Source: an uncultured Desulfovibrio sp.
Lineage (GTDB): Bacteria > Desulfobacterota > Desulfovibrionia > Desulfovibrionales > Desulfovibrionaceae
DNA: 64,000 bases
Reading direction: 5' to 3'
Assembly (NCBI RefSeq): GCF_902477725.1
Contig: NZ_CABSIF010000003.1
Coordinates: forward strand, 62,001-126,000
A program made the translations under genes and the position numbers. Every line of letters starts with the position of its first letter. The first letter of the stretch is position 1. The notes beneath the pieces were generated by a model. The model did no database searches and was not told the origin of the DNA. It saw only the letters and a list, made by a program, of their open reading frames with translations. Shown in pieces: positions 25,646-34,005 of this stretch.

Positions 25646-26488
25646 ATGAATGATTCTTCCCGGTTGCCCATTGGCCTGTTTGATTCCGGCATGGGCGGCC
25701 TCACGGTTTTCAAGGCCCTTGCAGAATGTCTGCCCGACGAAGATCTGCTCTATCTTGGCGACACCGCCCGCCTGCCCTACGGCACCAAGGGGCGCGACAC
25801 CATCACGCGCTATACGCTCAAGGCCGCTCAAAAGCTGGTGGACATGGGCGTTAAAATGCTCGTTATTGCCTGCAACACGGCAACCTCTGCGGCGCTTTCC
25901 GCAGTGCGGGAGCAGTTTGCCCCGCTGCCGGTCATGGGCGTGGTGGATCCCGGCGCGCAGGCGGCCGCCGCAGCCAGCGCCAACGGTCATATAGTTGTAG
26001 TGGCGACAGAGGCCACCATCTCCGGCGGCGCATACCAAAAGGCCATTGCCCGCATTCGGCCTGACGCCGTTGTGACCGGGCGTGCCTGCACCCTCTTTGT
26101 GCCCCTTGCCGAAGAAGGCTGGATGAACGGCCCTATTGTGGAAGGCGTTGCAAGGCGCTATCTGGCTGATATTTTTCCGCTTGAGGGAGCCGCCCCCACC
26201 GGGAATCTGGAACCAGACACCCTGCTGCTTGGCTGCACGCACTTTCCACTGTTGCAGGAGGCATTGCAAAACGTGGTGGGGCCACAGGTGCGGATAGTGG
26301 ATTCTGCCGCCACCACGGCACAGTGCGTGGCTGACGAACTGAGGGCCACCAACCTGCTGCGATCTGCGGATAGCGGCGCGCACTACCGCTTTTTGACCAC
26401 TGACAATGCCGCCCGCTTTGCCCGGACAGGCAGCCTCTTTCTGGGCCGAAACCTCGGCGATGCCGAAGTTTGCCTGGTTGATCTGTAA
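25646..26488 (+). CDS. murI: Glutamate racemase
   Basis: A 280-residue cofactor-independent racemase supplying D-glutamate for peptidoglycan. Both catalytic cysteines are visible, in VIACNTATSAA and LLGCTHFPLL, and GLFDSGMGGLTVF is the family start. The start at 25646 has AAGGAAATTGCA upstream; the frame stays open further upstream inside the exporter gene, but that part does not encode a related sequence. Confidence 0.93.
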   Translation: MNDSSRLPIGLFDSGMGGLTVFKALAECLPDEDLLYLGDTARLPYGTKGRDTITRYTLKAAQKLVDMGVKMLVIACNTATSAALSAVREQFAPLPVMGVVDPGAQAAAAASANGHIVVVATEATISGGAYQKAIARIRPDAVVTGRACTLFVPLAEEGWMNGPIVEGVARRYLADIFPLEGAAPTGNLEPDTLLLGCTHFPLLQEALQNVVGPQVRIVDSAATTAQCVADELRATNLLRSADSGAHYRFLTTDNAARFARTGSLFLGRNLGDAEVCLVDL

Positions 26489-26837
26489 CAGTATTTTTTA
26501 ATCATTATATTTCGGGCAGATAAAAAAATTCCAGTAAGGGGCAGACTCTTGCACCGAGCCTGTTTGCCCAAACGGTTTTTCGTGAAAAGCTAGAGCAGAC
26601 GCGGGATTCTGCGCTTTTTCGTTGACAGGAAACCGCCCCTAACGTAAGGAAACAAAAGTTCTGACCGCAGCAGAAGCGGTTTTGCTTACGATTCCCCCAT
26701 GACGTGAAAAAGCCTTGGCGGCTTTTTTGCGGCTGTTTCTTTTGAGTGCGGCGAATCGGGCTCAGGCACCAGACTTCTGGCATGTCGACCCGATCCGGCT
26801 TGCAGGGAATAACCGAAATCCTTTATGGAGTAGCATC
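26489..26837 (+). other. Leader region of the HU gene with promoter-like box and hairpins
   Basis: A 349-base non-coding stretch. TTGACA (26622-26627) followed 17 bases later by TAAGGA could be a weak promoter. ACCGC/GCGGT (26664-26680) forms a hairpin, and AAAAGCC/GGCTTTT plus TTG at 26708-26728 resembles a terminator. The two together could delimit a roughly 80-base RNA or an attenuated leader of the HU transcript. Confidence 0.4.
26707..26728 (+). terminator. Terminator-like hairpin upstream of the HU gene
   Basis: AAAAGCC (26708-26714) pairs with GGCTTTT (26720-26726) around a five-base loop and continues into a T-rich end. It is 110 bases before the HU start codon. It could end murI transcription or a small RNA. 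Confidence 0.5.
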
Positions 26838-27113
26838 ATGACCAAAGCTGAGCTCGTAGAAAAGATCCATGCCAAAGCCGGCCTGCCCACCAAGGCCAAA
26901 GCCGAAGAAGCTCTTGACGCCGTGGTGGCCTCGCTGCGCGAAGCCCTGGCCTCTGGCGAATCCGTGACCTTTACCGGTTTCGGCAGCTTCAAGGTGGTTG
27001 AGCGCGCCGCCCGCAAGGGTCGCAACCCCCGCACCGGCAAGGAAATCACCATTCCTGCCAGCAAGGTTGCCAAGTTCACGCCCGGCAAGGGCCTGAAAGA
27101 CGCCATTAAGTAA
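26838..27113 (+). CDS. hup: HU-family DNA-binding protein
   Basis: A 91-residue histone-like protein that bends DNA and organises the nucleoid. The dimerisation helices (MTKAELVEKIHAKAGL) and the DNA-binding arm with RKGRNPRTGKEI and the proline-containing TIPASK are as in HU. The start follows GGAGTAGCATC. tRNA-Ser follows 132 bases later. IHF is less likely, given the HU-type arm. Confidence 0.93.
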   Translation: MTKAELVEKIHAKAGLPTKAKAEEALDAVVASLREALASGESVTFTGFGSFKVVERAARKGRNPRTGKEITIPASKVAKFTPGKGLKDAIK

Positions 27114-27245
27114 GTGGCGTAGCAGCACAATTTTTTCGGCGGCGCTATTGCCTTCACACAGGGTAATCGCGCCGTCGATATTTTCTCCTGCCATGTACGC
27201 GGCATTTTGGCCGCCTCTGCATAAAGCCGGAGAAAACACCCCTGC

Positions 27246-27335
27246 GGAGGGGTGGCAGAGCGGTTGATCGCGGCGGTCTTGAAAACCGTTGAAGGTGTGA
27301 GCCTTCCGGGGGTTCAAATCCCTCCCCCTCCGCCA
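27246..27335 (+). tRNA. tRNA-Ser (anticodon UGA)
   Basis: A 90-base type II tRNA with a long variable arm (GAAGGTGTGAGCCTTC region). GGAGGGG pairs with CCCCTCC, the anticodon loop reads CTTGAAA, and CCA is encoded. A strong hairpin terminator follows within 20 bases. Confidence 0.95.
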
Positions 27336-27350
27336 GTTTGAGAAGCTTAT

Positions 27351-27387
27351 AAAGCGGCTGGAATCCCACAGGATTTCAGCCGCTTTT
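27351..27387 (+). terminator. Terminator after tRNA-Ser
   Basis: A 16-base near-perfect stem beginning AAAGCGGCTG, with a CACA loop and followed by TTTTTGTTTGG. This is a textbook intrinsic terminator for the HU/tRNA-Ser region. Confidence 0.85.
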
Positions 27388-27484
27388 TGTTTGGTTGTCA
27401 AAAAAATGCTGAGCATGCAGCCCACACGCATTAGCCAAGCAGTTACTCCACCATCTGCGCTAGGGCAAAAGGCATTTAAATTTT

Positions 27485-28969
27485 CTAGCACCCCTGCGTA
27501 TAGAACAATGCCAGCCCGCCGCGCGCGGTTTCGCGGTAGTCGTCCTTCATGTCGCGGCCTGTCTGGTTCATGGTGCGGATGCAGAGATCAAGCCCCACAG
27601 GGTGCTTGGTGCCCTGCCCGGTGCGGGCCATCATCCAGGCGTTCCACGACTTCACGGAGCTCATGGCATTGCGCGAAATACAGGGAATCTGCACATAGCC
27701 GCCCACAGGGTCGCAGGTCATGCCCAGATGGTGCTCCAGCGCAAATTCCGCTGCATTTTCCACCACGTCGGGTGTTTCGCCCATGACCTGCGACAGCATG
27801 GCAGCCGCCATGCTTGAGGCGGAACCGATCTCGCCCTGACAGCCCACATCCGCGCCCGCCACACTGGCGTGCCGCTTGATAAGCGTCCCCACCATGGAGG
27901 CCACCAGCAGGCCGTCCACAAGGTCGGCCTCTGTTTTGCCGCGCTCCTTGATGAGCATGTGCACCACCGCAGGCATAACCCCTGCCGAACCCGCCGTGGG
28001 CGCTGTCACAATGGGGTGCCCCATGGCGTTTTCTTCCGACCCGGCCTGCCCGTAGGCCGACAGCCGCGCCGCAAAGGCATCGGCTGGCTCCGGCGAGCTG
28101 GCGGCCTGCTCCAGCATGAGCTTGGCCCGGCGCTCCAGACCAAACGGCCCCTTGAGCTTGCCTTCCAGCCCAAGGCCCGTAACGGCACAACTGTCCATCA
28201 CGTGGATGATGCGCTGCGCGCCCTGCCGGATGTTCTGTTCCGACTGCCCGGTGATGGCCATTTCATTTTCAAGCATAATGAGCGGGATGCTCTTGCCCGT
28301 GGTCTTCACGATTTCAAGCAGGCCGTTCATGGAATCAAATGCATGCACGGGCTTGCCTTTGTCCGGAGCCTTCCAGCCCTTCCACTGCAAAAATCCGCCG
28401 CCCACGGAATAGTATTCGCGCGAGGCAAGCTGCTTGCCCTTGCCCAGCAACTCGATGATCAGCACGTTGCTGAACGGAGCCTCGATGGTGCCCTGCTCAA
28501 AGATCACGTCCGAATCCTTGAGCGGAATCCGGGCCGGGCCAAGCACCACTGTGCGGGTGTCGTCCGGCTTTACAAAAAGATTGTCCAGAAATTCGGCCTT
28601 GCATTCATCGGGCTTTTGCCCGAGCAGGCCCGCCGCCACGGCGCGGTCAGTGCCGTGCCCCTTGCCCGTGGCCGAGAGGCTGCCGTACAGGTGCACCTTG
28701 ACGGCGTCCGCCTGGGCAAGCTGCTCCTGCGGCAACTGGGCGCACAGATGGATAAAGTCATTGCCCGCCGACATGGGCGCAATGGTGTGCGAACTGGAAG
28801 GGCCAGGGCCGATCTTGAACATCTCGAACACAGTCACATCAATGGGATTGGCGCACACGGAGCCAGGCTTCCACAGAGGGTCAAAGCCTGCCCACGTGAG
28901 CGAGGGCAGGCACAGGCCCGCGCCCGTCACAGCCATTGATTGCAGGAAACGCCGACGATTACAGTACAT
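27485..28969 (-). CDS. L-serine dehydratase with N-terminal Tat signal
   Basis: A 494-residue single-chain [4Fe-4S] L-serine ammonia-lyase (serine to pyruvate plus ammonia). The beta-like domain begins near residue 44 (DVTVFEMFKIGPGPSSSHT) and the alpha-like domain from about 275. Cluster cysteines are C377, C419 and C430, spaced 42 and 11 as in Legionella serine dehydratase, and the chain ends in a cysteine (C494), the autoinhibitory tail residue of that enzyme. Unusually it starts NRRRFLQSMAVTGAG, a twin-arginine signal, with a likely cut after TWA (residue 27). AGGAGGATGCATGT fixes the start. It follows a secreted dipeptidase gene by 17 bases. Export is inferred. Confidence 0.85.
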   Translation of the reverse strand: MYCNRRRFLQSMAVTGAGLCLPSLTWAGFDPLWKPGSVCANPIDVTVFEMFKIGPGPSSSHTIAPMSAGNDFIHLCAQLPQEQLAQADAVKVHLYGSLSATGKGHGTDRAVAAGLLGQKPDECKAEFLDNLFVKPDDTRTVVLGPARIPLKDSDVIFEQGTIEAPFSNVLIIELLGKGKQLASREYYSVGGGFLQWKGWKAPDKGKPVHAFDSMNGLLEIVKTTGKSIPLIMLENEMAITGQSEQNIRQGAQRIIHVMDSCAVTGLGLEGKLKGPFGLERRAKLMLEQAASSPEPADAFAARLSAYGQAGSEENAMGHPIVTAPTAGSAGVMPAVVHMLIKERGKTEADLVDGLLVASMVGTLIKRHASVAGADVGCQGEIGSASSMAAAMLSQVMGETPDVVENAAEFALEHHLGMTCDPVGGYVQIPCISRNAMSSVKSWNAWMMARTGQGTKHPVGLDLCIRTMNQTGRDMKDDYRETARGGLALFYTQGC

Positions 28970-28986
28970 ACATGCATCCTCCTGAG

Positions 28987-30735
28987 TTATCTGGCAGATT
29001 GCGAAGCCGACTGCCGGGGCTTTTGGTACGAAACCGGGCCGGTGGAATAGTTGGTACGGGGCAGCCATGCATCGGGATAGCCGATGTTCTGGGCCATTTT
29101 GTCCGGGCTGTTGAGAAAACCCTGACAGTGCCGCGCCACCAGTTGGGGGAAAAATTCCCGCCAGTCGCGCAACGCTCCCTCCGCCTGCGTCCGCAGGGCC
29201 TTGGCAAAGGCAGCCTGCGCCTGCGCCGGGGATGATGCCGCCTTGGGGGCCAGTTCCTTTTGCAGCGCGGCTACGCGGGCGGCAAAGGCGGCTTCCATGC
29301 TGGCAGCTCTGGTCTGAATCTCCTGAGAAATCAGGTCGTAACGGATGTTGGCGTAATCGCTCACCAGGGAATAGGCCCACCATGCGGAATCATTGGCAAA
29401 GCGGCGGGTGTCGCCTTGTTCGTAGCCTGCGGGCATGGGGGCGACCGCCAGCGGCACAAAGACAGATTCCGCCGCCGGAGCGAGCGCAACCCAGCACACC
29501 AGCGCCAGCGGTTCCGGCACATCGGGCCGATACTGGGCAATGGTTGTGTAGCCCACATAATACATGCCCATGGGCCGTTCCCACGCGCCTTCAAGCTTGG
29601 TGGTTGGGCTTACGTCGCCGCTGGGGTCCTTGGGACCGATAATGCGGTTGGGATTGCCAAACGGCCCCGCCGCAACGCCCTTGGTAAGGTCGAATTCCGT
29701 TCCCTCGTAGTGGTCGCGGTGCATGCGCTTGATGTCGTTCAGGCTCAGCAGCTTGTCCGGCTTGACGGAAAAGGGATAGGCGCGTGTTGCGCCGCTTTCC
29801 ACCCAGGCGGGCAGTTTCAGCGAGGGTGCCGCCAGAGAGAGCGCCCGCCACACGCGCCGCAGCGAGTAATACGGATGGTTGTATTCGCCATCGCTCACGG
29901 TGGTCAGCCAGTCCAGAGGCTTGGACGCATCCTTGGGGCTGCGCATGTTGTACTTGTCTACCGTGGCAAACAGGCTTTTGCCGTACATCTGGTCAGGGTT
30001 GCCGGGCGTGATGTCGCGGATGCGAAATTCATTGGCCGCCACAAAAAACTGACCGTCCGGCACGCGCTGGGCCACCCACAGCCCGCCGGTACCCGCCGGG
30101 GAGGGAGCCATTTCCATAACCCATGCTTCGTTTGTGTCGGCCACGGGCAGGGTTTCGCCCGTCCCGTAGTAGCCATACTGCTCAATGAGCGCGCCCATCA
30201 GCTCAATGGCCTCGCGGGCGGTTTTGCAGCGTTCCAGCGCCACGCGCGCCAGCTCGGACGAATAGAAAATGCGCTTGCCCGGCTCTGCCGTGCAGGTATT
30301 GTGCGCCCCATCCGTGCATTCGCCAAACATGAGGCCATGCTCGTTCATGATGGCGTAGTTGCCGTCAAGATAGGCAAAGGTGTGCCGCACCTGCGGGATA
30401 AAACCGATGGCAATCGTGCGCGGCGTATCCGGGTGGTTATAACCCGGCGCGCGCTTGGGGTCTGAAAGGCGGGGAACAAGAAAGGTATTGGTGGCGGGAT
30501 TTTCCTTCACCGCCACGGCGGAATCGTACACAGGGCGCTGCGCGCCTTCCGGCCAGTCACGGGCGGGAACATACACAATGGACTGGTCGTTGAGGTCGTT
30601 GTCGTCAGAATGGCTTACCATCACGGAGCCGTCTGCGCTGGCCCCCCTGGTAACAATAAAGGTAGTGCAGGCAAGGGCTGCCTGGGGCAGCAGCAGGGCC
30701 AGAGAAACACAGCATAAGACGATCAGCCGCTTCAT
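28987..30735 (-). CDS. Secreted C69-family dipeptidase
   Basis: A 582-residue peptidase of family C69. The signal peptide MKRLIVLCCVSLALLLPQAALA is followed directly by CTTFIVTRGASADGS, so cleavage exposes the N-terminal cysteine nucleophile that defines the family. Conserved blocks include VSHSDDNDLNDQ and NEHGLMFGECT. It is therefore probably periplasmic or secreted and cleaves dipeptides. GGAGGTTCC precedes the start at 30735. It is followed after 17 bases by the Tat-type serine dehydratase, suggesting peptide breakdown feeding serine deamination. Confidence 0.88.
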   Translation of the reverse strand: MKRLIVLCCVSLALLLPQAALACTTFIVTRGASADGSVMVSHSDDNDLNDQSIVYVPARDWPEGAQRPVYDSAVAVKENPATNTFLVPRLSDPKRAPGYNHPDTPRTIAIGFIPQVRHTFAYLDGNYAIMNEHGLMFGECTDGAHNTCTAEPGKRIFYSSELARVALERCKTAREAIELMGALIEQYGYYGTGETLPVADTNEAWVMEMAPSPAGTGGLWVAQRVPDGQFFVAANEFRIRDITPGNPDQMYGKSLFATVDKYNMRSPKDASKPLDWLTTVSDGEYNHPYYSLRRVWRALSLAAPSLKLPAWVESGATRAYPFSVKPDKLLSLNDIKRMHRDHYEGTEFDLTKGVAAGPFGNPNRIIGPKDPSGDVSPTTKLEGAWERPMGMYYVGYTTIAQYRPDVPEPLALVCWVALAPAAESVFVPLAVAPMPAGYEQGDTRRFANDSAWWAYSLVSDYANIRYDLISQEIQTRAASMEAAFAARVAALQKELAPKAASSPAQAQAAFAKALRTQAEGALRDWREFFPQLVARHCQGFLNSPDKMAQNIGYPDAWLPRTNYSTGPVSYQKPRQSASQSAR

Positions 30736-31102
30736 GGAACCTCCATAAAAAATCAGACCGTAACATCCCGCATGTTCAAACCGATACGCAAAAACGCCAG
30801 CGACCCCGGCGGTAGACGCTGGAATGCTGTAAATCAAATCAGCAAACTGTTTTTCTTTTTTGTAACGCAGGGGCGGCAGGGGCACAAGGATTGCGCAGGC
30901 CGAAGTGCTTTTTGATTGTAAAACAGTAGCAATCCGAGCCGAGAATTGTTATTGGTAATCCATTGTCATCTCCAGATCAGCACATCCCGCATTTGTAAAA
31001 ATGCCGGGGTTCCCGTCCAGGTTTCAACGGCAGCAATTCCCCGCCCAGCGCTGTTTCAGGCGCCCACCCAATGACGGCATGAACCGCCACGGAGGTTTGT
31101 CC
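30736..31102. promoter_or_regulatory. Divergent promoter region, dipeptidase / D-lactate dehydrogenase
   Basis: A 367-base gap with no coding content. A sigma-54-like element is present on the plus strand (30880-30895). I did not find a clear sigma-70 promoter or dyad for the leftward dipeptidase operon. Confidence 0.5.
30880..30895 (+). promoter_or_regulatory. Candidate sigma-54 promoter
   Basis: GGGCACAAGGATTGCG matches the -24/-12 consensus TGGCACG-N4-TTGCA with GGCAC and TTGC intact and the invariant GG and GC ten bases apart. It would start a transcript near 30907, about 195 bases ahead of the D-lactate dehydrogenase gene. Lactate operons of Desulfovibrio vulgaris are known to be under sigma-54 regulators; no such regulator is adjacent here. 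Confidence 0.5.
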
Positions 31103-33919
31103 ATGCTTGCTTCTCCCTACAAAGAATTCAAAGAAGCCCTTCTGGACTTTATTCCCAAAGACCGCATCCATACTGATCCCCTGCGCCTGTTGGCCTACGG
31201 CACAGACGCCAGCGTGTACCGCCTGATCCCCAAGATCGTGGTGGACGTGCTGGACGAGGCAGAAGTGGTGCAACTGGTGGCCCTGGCCGACCGCATGCGC
31301 GTACCTGTTACCTTTCGCGCTGCCGGCACCAGCCTGTCCGGTCAGGCGGTGTCCGATTCCGTCCTTGTGCGCATAGGCAAGGGCTGGCGCAACTGGCGCG
31401 TGGGTGAAAACGCCGAGCGCATCACCCTGCAACCCGGCATCATCGGCTCCGGGGCCAACAAGATTCTGGCGGAATTTGGCAAAAAAATCGGGCCTGACCC
31501 GGCCTCCATCGACAGTTGCCTTATCGGCGGCATCTTTGCCAACAACGCCAGCGGCATGTGCTGCGGCACCTCCGACAACTCCTATAAGACCGTTGTTTCC
31601 TCGCGCATGGTGCTGGCAGACGGCACCCTGCTGGACACGGCGGATGCCAAAAGCCGCGCCGCCTTTGCCAGAACACACGCCTATATTCTCAACGGCCTTG
31701 CCGACCTGCGCAAACAGATCATGGACAATCCCGAGCTTGCCGACCGCATCCGGCGCAAGTTCAAGATCAAGAACACCACGGGTTACAGCCTCAACGCCCT
31801 GGTGGATTACGAAGATCCCTTTGAAATTTTGCAGCACGTCATGGTCGGCTCTGAAGGCACGCTGGGCTTTATCGCCGAAGTGACCTACCGCACGGTGGAG
31901 GAGGCCCCCTTCAAGGCCTCAGCCCTGCTGCTTCTGCCCACCGTCAAGGCCGCCTGTGATCTGGCCTCTGCCGTGGCAACGCTGCCCGTTGCGGCTGCGG
32001 AACTTATGGACAGGGCATCCCTGCGCTCGGTGGAAGGCACCCCCGGCCTGCCCGAGGGGCTGGAAACCCTGGACGACGACGTCTGTTCCCTGCTGGTGGA
32101 AACCCGCGCATCCACCCACGAGCAGCTTGAAAAGAACATCGCCACCATCAATGCGGCATTCAGCAACGTAACCTTTGTGCGGCCCTACGCCTTTACCGAC
32201 AAACCCGAGGAATTCACCAAGCTGTGGCTCATCCGCAAGGGCATTCTGGCCTCGGTGGGCGGCATGCGGCCCGTGGGTACCTCCATTGTCATTGAAGACG
32301 TGGCCTTTACCCTCGACAGGCTGGGCGAGGCCGCCAAAGACCTGCAGGATCTTTTTGCCCGCCACGGCTACACGGTGGCCCCGCTCTTTGGCCACGCGCG
32401 CGACGGTAACCTGCACTTTGTTTTCTGGCAGGATTTTGGCGCTCCGGCAGAAGTGGCCCGCTACAAGGGATTCATGGAAGACTTCTGCAAGCTGGTTACG
32501 GAAAAGTACGATGGTTCGCTCAAGGCGGAACACGGAACTGGCCGCAACATCGCGCCCTTTGTGGAGCTGGAGTGGGGCAGCCAGGCCTACGCCATCATGA
32601 AGAGCATCAAGAGCCTGCTCGACCCCAAGAACATCCTCAACCCCGGCGTGCTGCTCAACAGCGATTCGCAGGGGCATCTCAAAAACCTCAAACCCCTGCA
32701 CCCCGCCGACGAACTGGTGGACAAATGCATGGAATGCGGATTCTGCGAGTCTGTCTGTCCCTCGCGCGATCTTACGCTCACGCCGCGCCAGCGCATCACC
32801 GTTTACCGCGAAATCTGCCGCCTGCGCGAGGTTGCCCCTGATAGCAGCGAACTGAAAACGCTGCAAAAGGGCTACGAATACATGGGCAAGGCCACCTGCG
32901 CCACAGACAGCCTGTGCCGCCCGCGCTGCCCCGCAGGCGTGGATACGGGCGTGTTCATCAAGAGCCTGCGCAAAAAGGACGCCGGTTCCCTCGGCAAGAG
33001 CATTGCCGGAACCATTGCCGACCATTTTGCGGGAACCTGCAAGGCCATGTCCATTGCGCTCAACAGCGTGGACGCCCTGCACCGCGCCCTTGGCACCACC
33101 ATCATGCGCGACGGCTCGCGCCTTCTGCGCTGCCTGACCTTCAACAAGGTGCCGCTGTGGAACAAAAACATGCCCAAGGGCGGGGGCTCGGTCTATCTGC
33201 CCACCCCATACTCGGGCAACGCCAAGAAGGTCGTCTACTTCCCCAGCTGCATCGCCCGCAACATGGGCCCCGGCGAGGAGCACAGCGACCGCCGTACAGA
33301 GCCGGAAGCCGTCATCAGCGTGCTGCTCAAGGGCGGGTATGACGTCATTCTGCCCAATAATCTGGACAAGCTGTGCTGCGGCATGGCCTTTGCCAGCAAG
33401 GGCCTCGCAGACGCCGCCCACAAGAAAGAACAGGAGCTGGAAAAGGCCCTGCGCCAGGCCAGCAACAATGGCGAATACCCCGTGCTGTGCGAAACCAGCC
33501 CCTGCCTGCTGCACATGAAGCAGACCCTCGACCCCGGCATCAAACTCATGGAGCCTGTGCAGTTTATCCTTGAGAACCTCATGGATACGCTCAAACTCAA
33601 AAAGCTGCCCAAGACCGTGGCCCTGCACGCCACCTGCTCCATGCGCAAGATGGGCCTTGAGGGCAAGCTGGAAGAACTGGCCCGCAAGTGCGCCGAAACC
33701 GTGGTCGTGCCGGACGGCATCAACTGCTGCGGCTGGGCGGGCGACCGTGGCTTTACGCATCCCGAACTCAACGAGGCCGCGCTCAAGGGCCTGCGCATGC
33801 AGGTAAGCACCTGCGAGGTGGGCTATTCATCCAGCCGCACCTGCCAGATCGGCCTGTCGCTGCACGGCGGCATCCCCTACTATTCCATCGTCTATCTGGT
33901 TGACGAAGCCAGCGAATAA
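31103..33919 (+). CDS. FAD- and Fe-S-containing D-lactate dehydrogenase
   Basis: A 938-residue fusion resembling Dld-II: an FAD-binding PCMH/GlcD-like oxidase half (roughly residues 1-520) and a ferredoxin plus CCG-domain half. PVTFRAAGTSLSGQAVSD is the FAD-binding signature. Clusters are carried by CMECGFCESVCP (about 541), CATDSLCRPRCP (about 599), and the CCG motifs LCCG (about 756) and NCCG (about 875). It oxidises D-lactate (possibly glycolate-like acids) and passes electrons on. The start at 31103 follows GGAGGTTTGTCC; an ATG at 31001 lacks a site. It is divergent from the dipeptidase-serine dehydratase pair. Confidence 0.85.
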   Translation: MLASPYKEFKEALLDFIPKDRIHTDPLRLLAYGTDASVYRLIPKIVVDVLDEAEVVQLVALADRMRVPVTFRAAGTSLSGQAVSDSVLVRIGKGWRNWRVGENAERITLQPGIIGSGANKILAEFGKKIGPDPASIDSCLIGGIFANNASGMCCGTSDNSYKTVVSSRMVLADGTLLDTADAKSRAAFARTHAYILNGLADLRKQIMDNPELADRIRRKFKIKNTTGYSLNALVDYEDPFEILQHVMVGSEGTLGFIAEVTYRTVEEAPFKASALLLLPTVKAACDLASAVATLPVAAAELMDRASLRSVEGTPGLPEGLETLDDDVCSLLVETRASTHEQLEKNIATINAAFSNVTFVRPYAFTDKPEEFTKLWLIRKGILASVGGMRPVGTSIVIEDVAFTLDRLGEAAKDLQDLFARHGYTVAPLFGHARDGNLHFVFWQDFGAPAEVARYKGFMEDFCKLVTEKYDGSLKAEHGTGRNIAPFVELEWGSQAYAIMKSIKSLLDPKNILNPGVLLNSDSQGHLKNLKPLHPADELVDKCMECGFCESVCPSRDLTLTPRQRITVYREICRLREVAPDSSELKTLQKGYEYMGKATCATDSLCRPRCPAGVDTGVFIKSLRKKDAGSLGKSIAGTIADHFAGTCKAMSIALNSVDALHRALGTTIMRDGSRLLRCLTFNKVPLWNKNMPKGGGSVYLPTPYSGNAKKVVYFPSCIARNMGPGEEHSDRRTEPEAVISVLLKGGYDVILPNNLDKLCCGMAFASKGLADAAHKKEQELEKALRQASNNGEYPVLCETSPCLLHMKQTLDPGIKLMEPVQFILENLMDTLKLKKLPKTVALHATCSMRKMGLEGKLEELARKCAETVVVPDGINCCGWAGDRGFTHPELNEAALKGLRMQVSTCEVGYSSSRTCQIGLSLHGGIPYYSIVYLVDEASE

Positions 33920-34005
33920 ACAGCAAAGCGGGCGGTTCTCATGAGAGAGCCGCCCGCTGTTTTATGTGCAGGAAATGGAGATGCCGCGCCTGACGGCGTT
34001 GCCTT

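Noticed and set aside
31919..33760. 613-codon minus-strand open frame
   Set aside because: It is antisense to the D-lactate dehydrogenase; no recognisable domain and no ribosome binding site.
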